A stretch of 64,000 bases of DNA, taken from NCBI RefSeq assembly GCF_003574095.1, contig NZ_QWLA01000003.1, positions 25,203 through 89,202 of the forward strand, given 5' to 3'. Both the position numbers and the translations under genes were made by a program. Of the stretch, positions 51,847 through 61,996 are shown piece after piece (the stretch's first letter is position 1; every line of letters begins with the position of its first letter). The notes under the pieces were generated by a model. It did no database searches, had not been told where the DNA came from, and saw nothing but the letters and a program-made list of their open reading frames with translations. This DNA comes from Calidithermus roseus (GTDB lineage Bacteria; Deinococcota; Deinococci; Deinococcales; Thermaceae).

Positions 51847-53739
51847 ATGACTGTCAGGATTTGGTTGGCATTGTACATTGGGTTCCTTCTGGCGGCTTGC
51901 AGTGGCACGTCCAATCCTCCCAGCGGGAGCGGCACGGTGAGCGGCTTCGTGATCAGCATCGGCAGCGGTGCTAAGCTGGCGGGGGTCCACGTGGAGGTGG
52001 TCGGGAGCGGCCAATCGACGACTACCGACGCCTCCGGGCAGTTCAACTTCAGCGGCCTGGCCAGCGGCAAGGTCAGGCTTAGCTTCCACAAAGACGGCTA
52101 CGCACCGGGTTATGCTACCGCTCAAGCCGGAGCCCAGGAGGCCAGCGTCCTGGTAGCGCTCAAGAAGGAGGGCTCCGCCCAACCTTACGACCCGGCTACG
52201 AGCCGAACCCTCTACCAGATGACCGAGGCCGGGCCCTATGCGGTGATTTTCGCGGCAGGCAGCCTCGACACCAGCGACGCTAACCTGCGGGTGGTCATCA
52301 CCCCGCTCGACCCCACCAAGGAGGGTCAGGCCCTTCCCGGTCGGCTCCAGGCGGGCTCGAGCCCCCTCATCCCCGTCACCTTCGCCGAGTTCAGCATCCT
52401 CGACTCCGCTGATCGGCGCATCAACCTCAAGCCCGGTGCTTCGGCCATCGTCGAGCTGCCCATTCCTCCGGAACTGCGTGAGGTTTACCCCATTGGCACC
52501 AAGATTCACTGCTACGCCTACAACCCCCAGACCGGGCAGTGGGAGGACTTCGTCGAGGGCACGGTCGAGCTCTCCAGCGTCGATGGCAGCACCCCGGTGC
52601 TCAGGGCCAGCATCCGCCACTTCTCCTGGTATGGCGGAGCGCCAGAGGGGCAGAAGTGCCGTAACGCTGCGGTGCAGGTCGTGGACGCCAACGGCAAGCC
52701 GCTGGAGGGGGCCACGGTGGTGGTGACCCCCGGCGTCAACGGCACCACCAACGCCCAGGGGGTGGCGAGCGTGTGGATTGCCGAGGGCAGCCCCAACCCC
52801 AAGATGTACGCCTACAAGGTCTCCTACAACTCCGACGGGCGAATACCCGAGCTGCCCAAGACCGCCAAGATCATCGACATCGGCTACTTCGTGACCGACG
52901 ACATCGGCGTGATCCTGCCGGGCCTGGTGGAGAAGGACTGCGCCAGCATCACGCCCTCGAGCCCCCTCGTCCGCCCCCAGTCGGGCCACCCTGGAAGCCC
53001 CGAGAACCCCCTCGTCATTCGCTTGGGGCCCGTGGGCGCGGCTGTGTACGACGTCGATGCCTTTTTGCTGGCCTCCGGCGCCTCGCCTTCCGCCTTCGTC
53101 TACCTCGCCCAGGGCATCCCCAACCCGGACGGCGAGATCGAGGATACCGAGCCCGTGGACGGGGCCAGGATCACCCTCGGCGACGGGAGCGGCCAGCCGG
53201 TGGCGCTCACGGGGCTTGGGGGAGGTGCCTACTACCTGCAAGGCGGCCTGACCCTGACCCCCGGCAAGCGCTACACCCTGGCCATCGACGCCGATAACAA
53301 CGGAAGCGTCGAGGGCAGCGGCTCCATCGTCGCAGTGGGCAACGTGGCCTGGGAGGCTGGGCTCGACGGCTCCACCCGCTCCGCCCAGGGCTTCGTGGCC
53401 CGCTGGAGCGACTCTGCGAGCGGAGCGCCGGGCTACTCCCCGGTCTACTACGCCTTTCTGAGCAACGACGCAACCGATCCGGCCAGCTATGACTTCGACT
53501 ACTACATCGGCCCTGCGCTCGAGTTCACCCCCCACTCCAACGCCCAGGGCGCCACGAGCGACGCCCCGCTCAAGCCGGGAAGCTACACGGGGTTGCTTTG
53601 GGCCTTTAGTGGGGCCTTTGCCCCGGCGGGCAACAACAGCTACACCGTGAGCGATAACATCACCGGTCCAGGCATCAGCGGTCGCTTCTACAGCTACAAC
53701 CTGGCGGGCGAGGTGCACCTCACCCTCACCGGGCCTTGA
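51847..53739 (+). CDS. Large lipoprotein with carboxypeptidase-regulatory-like domains
   Basis: The protein has 630 residues from the ATG at 51847 (AAGGAG upstream). Lipobox LLAAC. Residues ~30-95 (SGFVISIGSGAKLAGVHVEV, ASGQFNFSGLASGKV) and ~290-340 form CarboxypepD_reg-like beta sandwiches. The middle resembles a ZU5-like region with a conserved HFSWY near residue 260. A surface protein of unknown role. It starts 49 bases after the heme lipoprotein. Confidence 0.7.
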   Translation: MTVRIWLALYIGFLLAACSGTSNPPSGSGTVSGFVISIGSGAKLAGVHVEVVGSGQSTTTDASGQFNFSGLASGKVRLSFHKDGYAPGYATAQAGAQEASVLVALKKEGSAQPYDPATSRTLYQMTEAGPYAVIFAAGSLDTSDANLRVVITPLDPTKEGQALPGRLQAGSSPLIPVTFAEFSILDSADRRINLKPGASAIVELPIPPELREVYPIGTKIHCYAYNPQTGQWEDFVEGTVELSSVDGSTPVLRASIRHFSWYGGAPEGQKCRNAAVQVVDANGKPLEGATVVVTPGVNGTTNAQGVASVWIAEGSPNPKMYAYKVSYNSDGRIPELPKTAKIIDIGYFVTDDIGVILPGLVEKDCASITPSSPLVRPQSGHPGSPENPLVIRLGPVGAAVYDVDAFLLASGASPSAFVYLAQGIPNPDGEIEDTEPVDGARITLGDGSGQPVALTGLGGGAYYLQGGLTLTPGKRYTLAIDADNNGSVEGSGSIVAVGNVAWEAGLDGSTRSAQGFVARWSDSASGAPGYSPVYYAFLSNDATDPASYDFDYYIGPALEFTPHSNAQGATSDAPLKPGSYTGLLWAFSGAFAPAGNNSYTVSDNITGPGISGRFYSYNLAGEVHLTLTGP

Positions 53740-53746
53740 GACTGGC

Positions 53747-53752
53747 TACAAT
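53747..53752 (+). promoter_or_regulatory. Leaderless -10 of the BTAD-ATPase gene
   Basis: TACAAT ends 6 bases before the GTG at 53759; no ribosome site is present. Confidence 0.6.
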
Positions 53753-53758
53753 CAGTTT

Positions 53759-56700
53759 GTGGAAAGCGGGGCCTGGGAACTGAGGCTGCTGGGCCCGCCC
53801 AGCCTGATAGGACAGGGCCGCACGGTGCTGCTGGAGCGCAAGCCGGCGGCCCTGCTGGCTTATCTGGCGCTGGAAGGCCCCACGCCCCGCTCCAAGCTCG
53901 CCGGGCTGCTGTGGCCCGAGGGCAGCGAAGCCTCCGCCCGCAACAACCTGCGCCAGACCCTCTTCACCCTGCGGCGCTACCCCGGCCTCTTCGGGGGCAG
54001 CGACCCCCTGAGCCTGAGCCCGCTGGTACGCAGCGACGTGGCCGCGCTGCAGAATCGGGTGGCCTCGGGAGAGGGGCGGGGCCTGGAGCTGCAGGGGGAG
54101 TTGCTCGAGGGCCACGACTACGACGACTGCCCTGAGTTCGAGGAGTGGCTCATCTACGAGCGTGAGCGCCTGCAGGAGCTGCGCATCGAGGCGTTGAACC
54201 TGATCGCCGAACGCCTCGAGCGCGAGGGCAAGCTGGCCGAGGCGCTTTCGTGGGCGCAGAAGCTGCTCGAGGAAGACCCGCTCTCCGAGGCGGCCCACCG
54301 CCGGTTGATGCGGCTGCACTACCTGCTGGGCGACCGGGCGGCGGCGCTGAGGGCCTATGCCCGTTGCGTGGAGGCATTGCAACGGGAACTGGGCGTCGAA
54401 CCCCTGCCCGAGACCCGATCCCTGGCCCAGGAGATCGAGCGCGGAGGGCTGGCCCCCCAGCCAGCCCTCATCCGCAAGCGCATCCCCCTCTCGGTCGAGC
54501 GGCCTCCCGTGCTGGTAGGTCGCGAGCGCGAGTGGGCGCTGATGGAGCAGGCCTGGGAGCGGGGAGAGCTGATCGTAATCAGCGGGGAGCCGGGGATGGG
54601 CAAGACCCGCCTGGCGTTGGAGTTTGTCGCCAGCAAGGGGCTGCCCATCGTCTTCAGCGGGCGGCCAGGGGACGCGTCGGTGCCCTACGCCACGCATGCG
54701 CGGGCCTTTCGCCGGTTGCTGGGCGAGAAGCCCGGCCTCGAGCTTGCACCCTGGGTACGGCGCGAACTCAGCCGCATCCTGCCCGAACTGGCGGGCGAGC
54801 CCCCACCCTTGCAAAGCGAGGCCGACAAACTACGCTTCTTCGAAGCCCAGGGCGAGTTGCTGCGCCTCGCCAGCCAGGACGCGGCGGCCTGGGTGCTCGA
54901 CGACCTGCACTTCTTCGACCTGCCCAGCCTCGAGGTGGCCTTTTACCTCGCCGGCAAACCCGGCCTGCTGCCCAGGGTGATCCAGACCTACCGCCTCGGG
55001 GAACTGCCCCCCGAGGCGGCCAGGCGGGTGCGGCAACTCGAGGAAGCCGGGATGCTGCGCAGCATCCGGCTGGAACCGCTATCTGAAGAGGCGGTGCGGC
55101 TCCTTTTGCTCGAGTTGCGGATTCCCGGCCTGGAGCGACACCTGGACTCCCTCATGAGCCTCACCGGCGGCAACCCGCTGTTCTTGCTGGAGACCATCCG
55201 CCACCTCATCGAGACCGACCGCCTCGAGCAGGGCTGGTCGGGCCAGGGCGGGCTGCCCGGCAAGGTCGGCAGCATCATCTCTCGCCGCCTGGAAGGGCTT
55301 TCCACCGAGGCTTTACAACTGGCCAGGCTGGTGGGGGTGGCGGGCAGCGATTTTTCGCTGGAGTTCGCCGCGCGGCTCCTGGGGCGCGACCTGCTGAGCC
55401 TGCTGCCGGCCTGGGAGGAACTCGAGCGGGCCCAACTGGTCAGGGGGGAGCGCTTCAGCCACGACCTGATCCTCGAGGCGGTGGTCGCAGGCATGCCCCA
55501 GGGGGTGGGGGCGCTGCTGCACCGCCGCGTCGCCACCTGGTTGGCCCAGGAGAAAGCCAACCCGGCCCGCGTGGCCGAGCACTGGCTGGCGGGAGGCGAG
55601 CCGGAGCGGGCCGTGCCCTTCCTGCTCGAGGCCGCCCGCCGTGCCGAGCACGCCTCGCTGCTGGGGGAGGCCCTGCGCTTTTACCGGCAGGCCGCCCAGA
55701 TTCTGCAGGATCACGGCACCCCCGAGCAGATGTTCGACGTGCAGGAGGCCATCGCCGTCGTGCGCTTGCGGCTCGAGCCCGCCGAGAGCCACCAAGCCCT
55801 GCTCGAGCCGCTCTTCGGCCTGGCCCGCACCCCCCACCAAAAGGCCAGGGCCCATTACGCCCGGGCCAGTGCCCTGCTGCGCACCGGGAGGGGCGAGCTG
55901 GTGGAGGAGGCCGCCCGCAGTGGCTACGAGCTGGCCGTGCAAAGCGGCGATCCCTCCCTGGAGGCCCGCCTGCTCACCAGCCTGGCCTCGGCCCAGTGGC
56001 TCAAGGGGCAACCTGGCGAGACCCTGACCCTGCTCGAGCGGGCCCTCGTCCTCTACGAGCGCTTGGGCGACCACGAGGAGCTTGCCGCCAACCAGGGCCG
56101 CGTCGCCGTCGTGCTCGACGCCCTGGAACGCCACCGCGAGGCCCTGGAGCACCACCGCAAGGCAGAGGTCGCCCTGCGCCGCCTGGGCAACGAATACCGC
56201 TTGCTGATCGTGCTCAACAACCAGGCCGTGAGCCTGGGCGCGCTGGGGTACAAGCGCCGGGTCTGCGAGGTCTTGCAGGAGGCCATGGGGCTGGTGGATA
56301 CCCTGCAGGGGGTGGGCGAGCTGGCCGTGTCGGTGCCCATGCTATTGGGCGATGCCCTGCGCGACCTGGGCGATTACGGCGGGGCTTTGCACTACCTCGA
56401 GCTGGCCCACGCCCGGGCCAAAGAGCAGCCCTACTGGCGCGTGGGCTTTCTGGCCAAGGCCCTGGCCCTGGCCTACCTCGATCTGGGGCAACCGGCGCGG
56501 GCCCAGAGCGTGCTCGAGGCCCTGCACCCCGAGGCCCTCCAGCCCGACCAGCGCAGCTTCCTGCGGCTGGCCTGGCTCAGGCTGGCGCAGTGGCGGGGCT
56601 ACGAGGCGGGGGAGTTGCTGCGGGAACTCGAGGCCGGGCTGGGTCCATCGCGGAGCCTCCGGACGGCTTTTTACGCCACCAGAGCCGCCCTGCTTCCCCT

Positions 56701-57097
56701 GGAGGAGGGGTTGTCCTGGGCGCGACAGGCCCTCGAGCTAAGCCAGCAGGCCGATCTGGGCGGCCTGCAAATCGTCGCGCACACCCGTGTGGCCCAGGTG
56801 CTGCTGGCCCTGGGCCGGCCCGAGGAAGCCCTACCGCACGCTCAGGCTGCGCTCGAGTTGCGCGCGACCTACGACCCTAGCGACTTCTACTGGGGCGAGG
56901 TGCTGCTGGCCCACGCCCGCACCCTCGAGGCCCTGAAGCACCCCGAGGCAGCCTCTCAGCGCCGACAGGCCCAGAGCTGGGTGGGCCAGACCGCCGAGGG
57001 TGTGCCTGCCGAATACCGCGAGAGCTTCCTGCGCCATAACCCTGTCAACGTGGCCTTGCTCGAGCCCTTTCATGCCCCGCACGGCTCCGAGGTTTAG
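53759..57097 (+). CDS. BTAD/SARP-type regulator with ATPase and TPR domains
   Basis: The protein has 1112 residues. The N-terminal winged helix (WELRLLGPPSLIGQGRTVLL, LLWPEGSEASARNNLRQTL) plus helical BTAD domain run to about 240. A STAND-type ATPase follows with Walker A GEPGMGKT (276-283) and Walker B WVLDDLHFFD. The last ~480 residues are TPR repeats. Such proteins are large signal-integrating transcription activators. The target genes are unknown; the lipoprotein and protease genes downstream are candidates by position only. Confidence 0.85.
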   Translation: MESGAWELRLLGPPSLIGQGRTVLLERKPAALLAYLALEGPTPRSKLAGLLWPEGSEASARNNLRQTLFTLRRYPGLFGGSDPLSLSPLVRSDVAALQNRVASGEGRGLELQGELLEGHDYDDCPEFEEWLIYERERLQELRIEALNLIAERLEREGKLAEALSWAQKLLEEDPLSEAAHRRLMRLHYLLGDRAAALRAYARCVEALQRELGVEPLPETRSLAQEIERGGLAPQPALIRKRIPLSVERPPVLVGREREWALMEQAWERGELIVISGEPGMGKTRLALEFVASKGLPIVFSGRPGDASVPYATHARAFRRLLGEKPGLELAPWVRRELSRILPELAGEPPPLQSEADKLRFFEAQGELLRLASQDAAAWVLDDLHFFDLPSLEVAFYLAGKPGLLPRVIQTYRLGELPPEAARRVRQLEEAGMLRSIRLEPLSEEAVRLLLLELRIPGLERHLDSLMSLTGGNPLFLLETIRHLIETDRLEQGWSGQGGLPGKVGSIISRRLEGLSTEALQLARLVGVAGSDFSLEFAARLLGRDLLSLLPAWEELERAQLVRGERFSHDLILEAVVAGMPQGVGALLHRRVATWLAQEKANPARVAEHWLAGGEPERAVPFLLEAARRAEHASLLGEALRFYRQAAQILQDHGTPEQMFDVQEAIAVVRLRLEPAESHQALLEPLFGLARTPHQKARAHYARASALLRTGRGELVEEAARSGYELAVQSGDPSLEARLLTSLASAQWLKGQPGETLTLLERALVLYERLGDHEELAANQGRVAVVLDALERHREALEHHRKAEVALRRLGNEYRLLIVLNNQAVSLGALGYKRRVCEVLQEAMGLVDTLQGVGELAVSVPMLLGDALRDLGDYGGALHYLELAHARAKEQPYWRVGFLAKALALAYLDLGQPARAQSVLEALHPEALQPDQRSFLRLAWLRLAQWRGYEAGELLRELEAGLGPSRSLRTAFYATRAALLPLEEGLSWARQALELSQQADLGGLQIVAHTRVAQVLLALGRPEEALPHAQAALELRATYDPSDFYWGEVLLAHARTLEALKHPEAASQRRQAQSWVGQTAEGVPAEYRESFLRHNPVNVALLEPFHAPHGSEV

Positions 57098-57244
57098 CCG
57101 ACGCTGGTGGTCCGGCTACCACCGTCCACTGCTGGGTATAGAACCCCCTCTGCTGCCCTAACGCACGGCTAACGCCCCCCCGTCTACCCTGAGCCTCGTT
57201 GCCTGACCGACTGACCATCGGCAGAGCGAACGAGGAGATTGCAG

Positions 57245-57658
57245 ATGAAAAAACGGGCTTTTGCGGGTATTGCGCTGTTGATCATGCTGGCGGGGTGCAC
57301 GGGTAGCGTCGGCGTTGGGGCGGGCGAGATCTCGGGTAAGGTCAGTCGTTCCGGAGGCTCGAGCGCCGGGACCCTGGTCGTAGCCTGCTTGGTGGCTGAT
57401 GACTGCGCGACCTATGGGCAGGCTACCGCTGCTGGCGACGGCGGCTACAAGATCACCGGGCTCAGTGACGGCAAGGAGTACGTCGTGCTCGGCCTACTCG
57501 ATATCAACGGCGACGGTACGTATGACTACGTCGGCTGGTACGAGAATGTCAACGCCGATCCCACCGTGGTCAAGCCCCCCAAGAGTGGCGTGAACTTCGG
57601 GCTGGTCGCGGCGAGCGGGGCCGAGAAAATCGGGATTATATCTAAGTTTATCAGGTGA
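57245..57658 (+). CDS. Small lipoprotein sharing a domain with the next protease
   Basis: The protein has 137 residues from the ATG at 57245 (GAGGAG upstream). Lipobox MLAGC. The domain (VACLVADDC, YKITGLSDGKEYVVLGLLDI, YVGWYENVNADPTVVKPPKS) closely parallels the C-terminal ~100 residues of the subtilisin-like protein at 57733 (FACYYLAESDSC, YVIYGLKDVNKNGKLD, YLGFYQQGGQIGLVKPG). It may be a stand-alone copy of that domain with a calcium-type aspartate loop. Confidence 0.75.
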   Translation: MKKRAFAGIALLIMLAGCTGSVGVGAGEISGKVSRSGGSSAGTLVVACLVADDCATYGQATAAGDGGYKITGLSDGKEYVVLGLLDINGDGTYDYVGWYENVNADPTVVKPPKSGVNFGLVAASGAEKIGIISKFIR

Positions 57659-57732
57659 AATCTCTTCTGCTCGAGTCTATCGAGTAAAATCCGCCGGGGG
57701 CGCGGTTGCCACCGCTCCCTAAGGAGATATCC

Positions 57733-59556
57733 ATGCAACTACACAGATGGGTTGGCGTGCTGGCCGCACTGGGATTGCTGGCGGCCTGTAACCCTCAAGG
57801 GGGCGGGGGCGACATCAGTGGCCAGGTCAGCCTGGGCAGCAGCATTCCTCAAGGGGCAACCGGTGATGTCGCCAACCGGACTGTCCAGGAGCGCAGCTTT
57901 TCTGGCCTTTCCTTCGCAGTCGGGGCGATGGCCGAGCTGGCTACCGAGCAGGATTTCGTGCCCGGTGAGCTGATCGTGCGCTTCCGTCCCAGCGCGGCAC
58001 TGCGTCGGGGCGCGGCCATTACGGCAAATGGGGTCCAGCTTGGCCTGGTGCGTGACCTGGGCCTGGAAAACACCCAACTCCTGCGGGCGGCGGTGCGGGA
58101 CAAGCAGGCCACGCTGGAGCTGCTGAAGAGCTTTCAGGGCCGCGGCGACGTGCTCTACGCCCAGCTCAACTACATTCGCCGGGCCTTCAAGACCCCCAAC
58201 GACGAGTTCTACTCCCTCCAGTGGCACTACCCGGCCATGAAGCTGCCCCAGGCCTGGGACCTCGAGACCGGTACCTCCAGCGCCGTCACCGTGGCGGTCA
58301 TCGACACCGGCATCCTCTCGAGCCACCCCGACTTTACAGGCAAGCTGCTGCCGGGCTACGACTTCATCAGCGACCCCAACATTGCCAACGATGGCAATGG
58401 ACGCGACAACAACCCCGAGGACCCCGGCGACGAGCCCGGTGGTCAGGGCAGCTACCACGGTTCGCACGTGGCCGGTACCGTGGCCGCTACCACCAACGAG
58501 GGGAAGGGTGTCGCGGGCGTGAGCTGGGGAGCCAAGATCCTGCCCGTGCGGGTGCTGGGGGTAGGCGGGGGCACCGACGCCGATATCCTCGATGCCATCT
58601 TGTGGTCAGCCGGGCTGAGCGTGAGCGGCGTTCCGGCCAACTCCAACCCCGCCCAGGTCATCAACATGAGCCTGGGAGGCCAGGCCAAGTGCAGTGATTT
58701 TCCCCTCTGGCAGGACGCCATCAACAAAGCCAACGCCAAGGGAAGCATCATCGTCGTGGCCGCGGGGAATGAGAACATGGACGCCAGTGGCTTCATTCCC
58801 GCCAGTTGCACCGGCGTCATTACCGTAGGCGCTACCGAGACGCGGGATTACCGCTCTCCTTACTCCAACTACGGCACCCGCATCGACGTGATGGCTCCCG
58901 GCGGCGACACCAGCGTCGATCGCAACGGCGACGGCTATGCCGACGGCGTGCTGAGCCCGATACGCAGGGACAGCGACGGAGCGTACATCTGGGCCTTTTA
59001 CCAGGGCACCTCCATGGCCTCGCCCCACGTGGCCGGCCTGGTCGCGCTGATGAAGAGCAAGAAGCCCAGCCTTACCCGCAGCGAAGCCCTCACGATCCTC
59101 AAGCAGACCGCCCGCCCGCTCACGGCGCAAGCTTGTGGGCGCAGCACCGGCGCCGACTGCGGTGCTGGCCTGGTGGACGCGGCAGCGGCCCTCCAGGCCC
59201 TGAGCGGGCCTTCGGGCAGCCTCAAGGGCACCCAGCTCTTCGCCTGCTACTACCTGGCCGAGTCGGATAGCTGCGACCCCGGCAAGAGCCAGACGCTCGA
59301 GCTGACCCAGGATGGCTCCAGCGCGCCCTACAAGTTCAGCAGCCTTTCGGGTGGAGACTACGTCATCTACGGCCTGAAGGACGTCAACAAGAACGGAAAG
59401 CTCGACGCTGGGGACTACCTGGGCTTCTACCAGCAGGGCGGTCAGATCGGGCTGGTCAAGCCTGGAGCCAGCGGTGCGAACTTCACCCTGGAGCTGGTGA
59501 GCGCGAGCGGAAGTGCTAACAGAGCGCTCGAGCGCTTGCACTCCTTGAGGCGCTAA
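57733..59556 (+). CDS. Subtilisin-like (S8) serine protease lipoprotein
   Basis: The protein has 607 residues from the ATG at 57733 with a strong AAGGAGATAT site. Lipobox LLAAC. A propeptide-like region (GELIVRFRPSAALRRG) precedes the catalytic domain with D191 (AVIDTGILS), H245 (SHVAGTVAAT) and S427 (GTSMASPHVAG). The C-terminal domain is shared with the preceding small lipoprotein. It probably works at the cell surface in protein breakdown. Confidence 0.92.
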   Translation: MQLHRWVGVLAALGLLAACNPQGGGGDISGQVSLGSSIPQGATGDVANRTVQERSFSGLSFAVGAMAELATEQDFVPGELIVRFRPSAALRRGAAITANGVQLGLVRDLGLENTQLLRAAVRDKQATLELLKSFQGRGDVLYAQLNYIRRAFKTPNDEFYSLQWHYPAMKLPQAWDLETGTSSAVTVAVIDTGILSSHPDFTGKLLPGYDFISDPNIANDGNGRDNNPEDPGDEPGGQGSYHGSHVAGTVAATTNEGKGVAGVSWGAKILPVRVLGVGGGTDADILDAILWSAGLSVSGVPANSNPAQVINMSLGGQAKCSDFPLWQDAINKANAKGSIIVVAAGNENMDASGFIPASCTGVITVGATETRDYRSPYSNYGTRIDVMAPGGDTSVDRNGDGYADGVLSPIRRDSDGAYIWAFYQGTSMASPHVAGLVALMKSKKPSLTRSEALTILKQTARPLTAQACGRSTGADCGAGLVDAAAALQALSGPSGSLKGTQLFACYYLAESDSCDPGKSQTLELTQDGSSAPYKFSSLSGGDYVIYGLKDVNKNGKLDAGDYLGFYQQGGQIGLVKPGASGANFTLELVSASGSANRALERLHSLRR

Positions 59557-59560
59557 AGCC

Positions 59561-59749
59561 ATGGATCCTCAGCCCGCCCAGACTTACATCGTCCGCATCT
59601 GGTGGGAGCAAACCCCGGATGGAGAAGGTAGAGCCTGGCGGGCTTCCCTCACGGAGGTCCACAGCAAAGAGCGCCGCTACTTCAAGAGCCCCGAGGATCT
59701 CATGCGCTACCTTTCCCGGCGCTCCGGCGAGCCACCCGCACAGACTTGA
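59561..59749 (+). CDS. Small conserved protein after the protease
   Basis: The protein has 62 residues: YIVRIWWEQTPDGEGRAWRA then SKERRYFKSPEDLMRYL. The pattern of a strand pair around a conserved tryptophan and FxSPEDLxRYL reads as a genuine small conserved family, but I cannot name a function. The ATG lies 4 bases after the protease stop. Confidence 0.65.
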   Translation: MDPQPAQTYIVRIWWEQTPDGEGRAWRASLTEVHSKERRYFKSPEDLMRYLSRRSGEPPAQT

Positions 59750-59776
59750 GCAGAGTCCAATTGCAAGCGTGTATTC

Positions 59777-59808
59777 CCCCCGGTTGAGAGCCGGGGGTTG
59801 AGTTTTGC
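59777..59808 (+). terminator. Terminator after the protease operon
   Basis: CCCCCGG (59777-59783) pairs with CCGGGGG (59791-59797) around a 7-base loop, followed by TTGAGTTTTG. The rest of 59750-59956 shows no gene. Confidence 0.65.
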
Positions 59809-59956
59809 CACCTTCGATGTAATCTGACCTGGAGCAGGGTTACTGCGTCGTTCGGAAAAGCCAGGGAAGCACGCTCGAGCCCTTCTGCACCACGAAATTC
59901 GATGCGTTTTTCGGGGTGGAGTAGGCCAGCTTTATCTTCTTGAGCGTGGCCCCAGC

Positions 59957-61996
59957 TCAGTCCAGGGCCTCCAGCCGCACCGGGTTGGAGTGGAAGGTGC
60001 TCCCCGCGCCCATGTCGGTGAGGTGCTCGCCGGTGAGCCAGTTCACGCCCTTGCCGTCGGGGGCGTAGCGCTCCCACCAGGTGCCTTCCAGCACCACCGT
60101 CCCTGGCATGGGGGCCTCGCTCACGCGGGCCTTGCGCACCACCGCGCCGTGGCGGGAGCGGATGCGCACCCGTCTCCCCTCCTGCACGCCGTAGAGGGCG
60201 GCGTCCTGGGGGTGAACCAGCAGCACTGGCTCGCCGCCCTCGCCCTGCACCAGCCGCTCGACGTGGCCGTAGGTGGAGTTGAGGAAGTGCTTGGCGGGCG
60301 GGGTCAGGAGGATGAGGGGGAACTCCTCGTCGGGCTCGGTGAGGATCACGGGCGGGGGCGGGTCGAAGCGGATCTTGCCGCTTGGGGGGTTGGCCCCGTC
60401 CTTGAAGGGCAGGAACTCACGGGGGGTGTTCAGGCGCACGTAGCCCTCGGCCTTGAGGCGCTCGAGGGTGATCCCCTCGAGCCAGGGGTGGCCGCTAGAG
60501 AGGAGGCTGTGGGCCAGGTCCTCGGCGCTCCAGTAGAGGGTGGGCTCTTCCAGGCCCAGCCGCCGGGCGAGCTCGGCGAAAACCCAGGTGTTGGGGCGGG
60601 CCTCGCCCTGCGGCCTCATCACTGGTTCGTTCCAGGAGAGGTAGAAGTGGCCGTAGGCGGTGTAGAGGTCGGGGTGCTCGAGGAAGGTGGTGGCGGGGAG
60701 CAGGTAGTCGGCGTAGCGGGCGGTCTCGGTGAGGGCCTGCTCGAGCACCACCGTGAAGAGGTCCTCTCTCGCCAGGCCCTGCTGCACCAGGTCGGAGCGG
60801 GGGGCCACCACCAGGGGGTTGGAGTTGAAGACGAACAGGGCCCGGATGGGCGGGTCCAGGCGGGTGAGCGCGCTGCCAAGCTGGCTCATGTTGATGTGGC
60901 GCACGGCAGGGTTGGGGCGGAAGTAGCCTTTGGGCTGGTGCTCCCCGCGCAGCAGGTGGGCCCCGCCCAGGTAGCTGCGCTCCAGCCGGAAGGCCCCCGA
61001 GGTGGTGAGCAGGGCACCGCCGCCCCTGTACTGCCAGGCCCCGATCAAAGCGGGCAGCAGCAGCACCGCCCGCTGGGCGCTGGCCCCGCCGGGGTGACGG
61101 GTCATGCCGTAGCTGGTGCGGATGAAGCTGGCCCTGGCACGGGCGAACTCCAGCGCCAGCCGCTCGATGGTAGCCGCCGGGACGCCGGTGACCCTCTCGG
61201 CCCGCTCGGGGGGCCACTCCTCGGCCGCGGCGCGGTATTGCTCGAAGCCCTGGGTGGCGCGCTCGAGGTAGGCCACATCGTGCAGCTCCTCGCGCAGGAT
61301 CACGTGGGCCATGGCGTAGGCCAGCGCCCCGTCGCTGCCGGGGCGCAGCTTGACGTGCTCGTCGGCGAAGCGGGAGGTGAGGTTCTCGTAGGGGTCGATG
61401 TGGACGATCTTGGCCCCGTTATGGCGGGCCTGCTTGAGGAAGGGCGTGAGGTGGGTGTTGGTGTGCAGGCTGTTGATGCCCCACAGGAAGATGAACTTCG
61501 CCCTGGGCACGTCTTCGGGGTCGATGCCGTAGCGAGGTGAGCCGTAGGTGGCTTCCCAGGCCGCCGCTCCCGCCGTGGCGCAGATGGTCTCGTCGAGTTC
61601 GCAGGCCCCGATGGCGCGGAAGAAGGCCAGGGGATGGGCGTACTGGTGCAGGCCCATGGTCCCGGCGTAGTGGTAGGGCAGCACCGCCTCGCCCCCGTGC
61701 TGGTCGATCACCTGGCGCAGCCTGTTGGCGATGTGGTCCAGGGCTTCTTCCCAGCTCACCTGCTCGAACTGGCCCGAACCTTTAGGCCCGACCCGGCGCA
61801 GGGGGTAAAGAGGGCGCAGGGGGTGGTGGTTGCGCTCGGGGTAGCGGTAGGTCTTCACGCAGGCGAAGCCCTGGGTGAAGGGGTGGTCGGGGTCGCCCTC
61901 GACCTTTAGGAGCCGGTTTGTGTCGTCGTCGATGGTCAGGACCAGGGAGCAGGCGTCGGGGCAGTCGAGGGGGCAGGTGGCTCTGGCCTGCTTCAC
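59957..61996 (-). CDS. Molybdopterin-dependent oxidoreductase, formate dehydrogenase/DMSO reductase family
   Basis: The protein has 679 residues from a GTG at 61996. The N-terminal cysteines C8, C12, C16 and C46 (CPLDCPDAC and GFACVK) bind a 4Fe-4S cluster. Molybdopterin-binding segments (FLWGINSLHTNTH, and LVHPQDAALYGVQEGRRVRI at the C-terminus) follow. No Tat signal is visible, so it is probably cytoplasmic. The substrate is unknown. The GTG overlaps the upstream stop (GTGA). An extension to 62122 would run through the upstream gene. Confidence 0.88.
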   Translation of the reverse strand: MKQARATCPLDCPDACSLVLTIDDDTNRLLKVEGDPDHPFTQGFACVKTYRYPERNHHPLRPLYPLRRVGPKGSGQFEQVSWEEALDHIANRLRQVIDQHGGEAVLPYHYAGTMGLHQYAHPLAFFRAIGACELDETICATAGAAAWEATYGSPRYGIDPEDVPRAKFIFLWGINSLHTNTHLTPFLKQARHNGAKIVHIDPYENLTSRFADEHVKLRPGSDGALAYAMAHVILREELHDVAYLERATQGFEQYRAAAEEWPPERAERVTGVPAATIERLALEFARARASFIRTSYGMTRHPGGASAQRAVLLLPALIGAWQYRGGGALLTTSGAFRLERSYLGGAHLLRGEHQPKGYFRPNPAVRHINMSQLGSALTRLDPPIRALFVFNSNPLVVAPRSDLVQQGLAREDLFTVVLEQALTETARYADYLLPATTFLEHPDLYTAYGHFYLSWNEPVMRPQGEARPNTWVFAELARRLGLEEPTLYWSAEDLAHSLLSSGHPWLEGITLERLKAEGYVRLNTPREFLPFKDGANPPSGKIRFDPPPPVILTEPDEEFPLILLTPPAKHFLNSTYGHVERLVQGEGGEPVLLVHPQDAALYGVQEGRRVRIRSRHGAVVRKARVSEAPMPGTVVLEGTWWERYAPDGKGVNWLTGEHLTDMGAGSTFHSNPVRLEALD

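Noticed and set aside
59777..59797. CCCCCGG/CCGGGGG hairpin considered as a degenerate type I-E repeat
   Set aside because: Loop and flanks do not match the repeat, and it lies where a terminator is expected.
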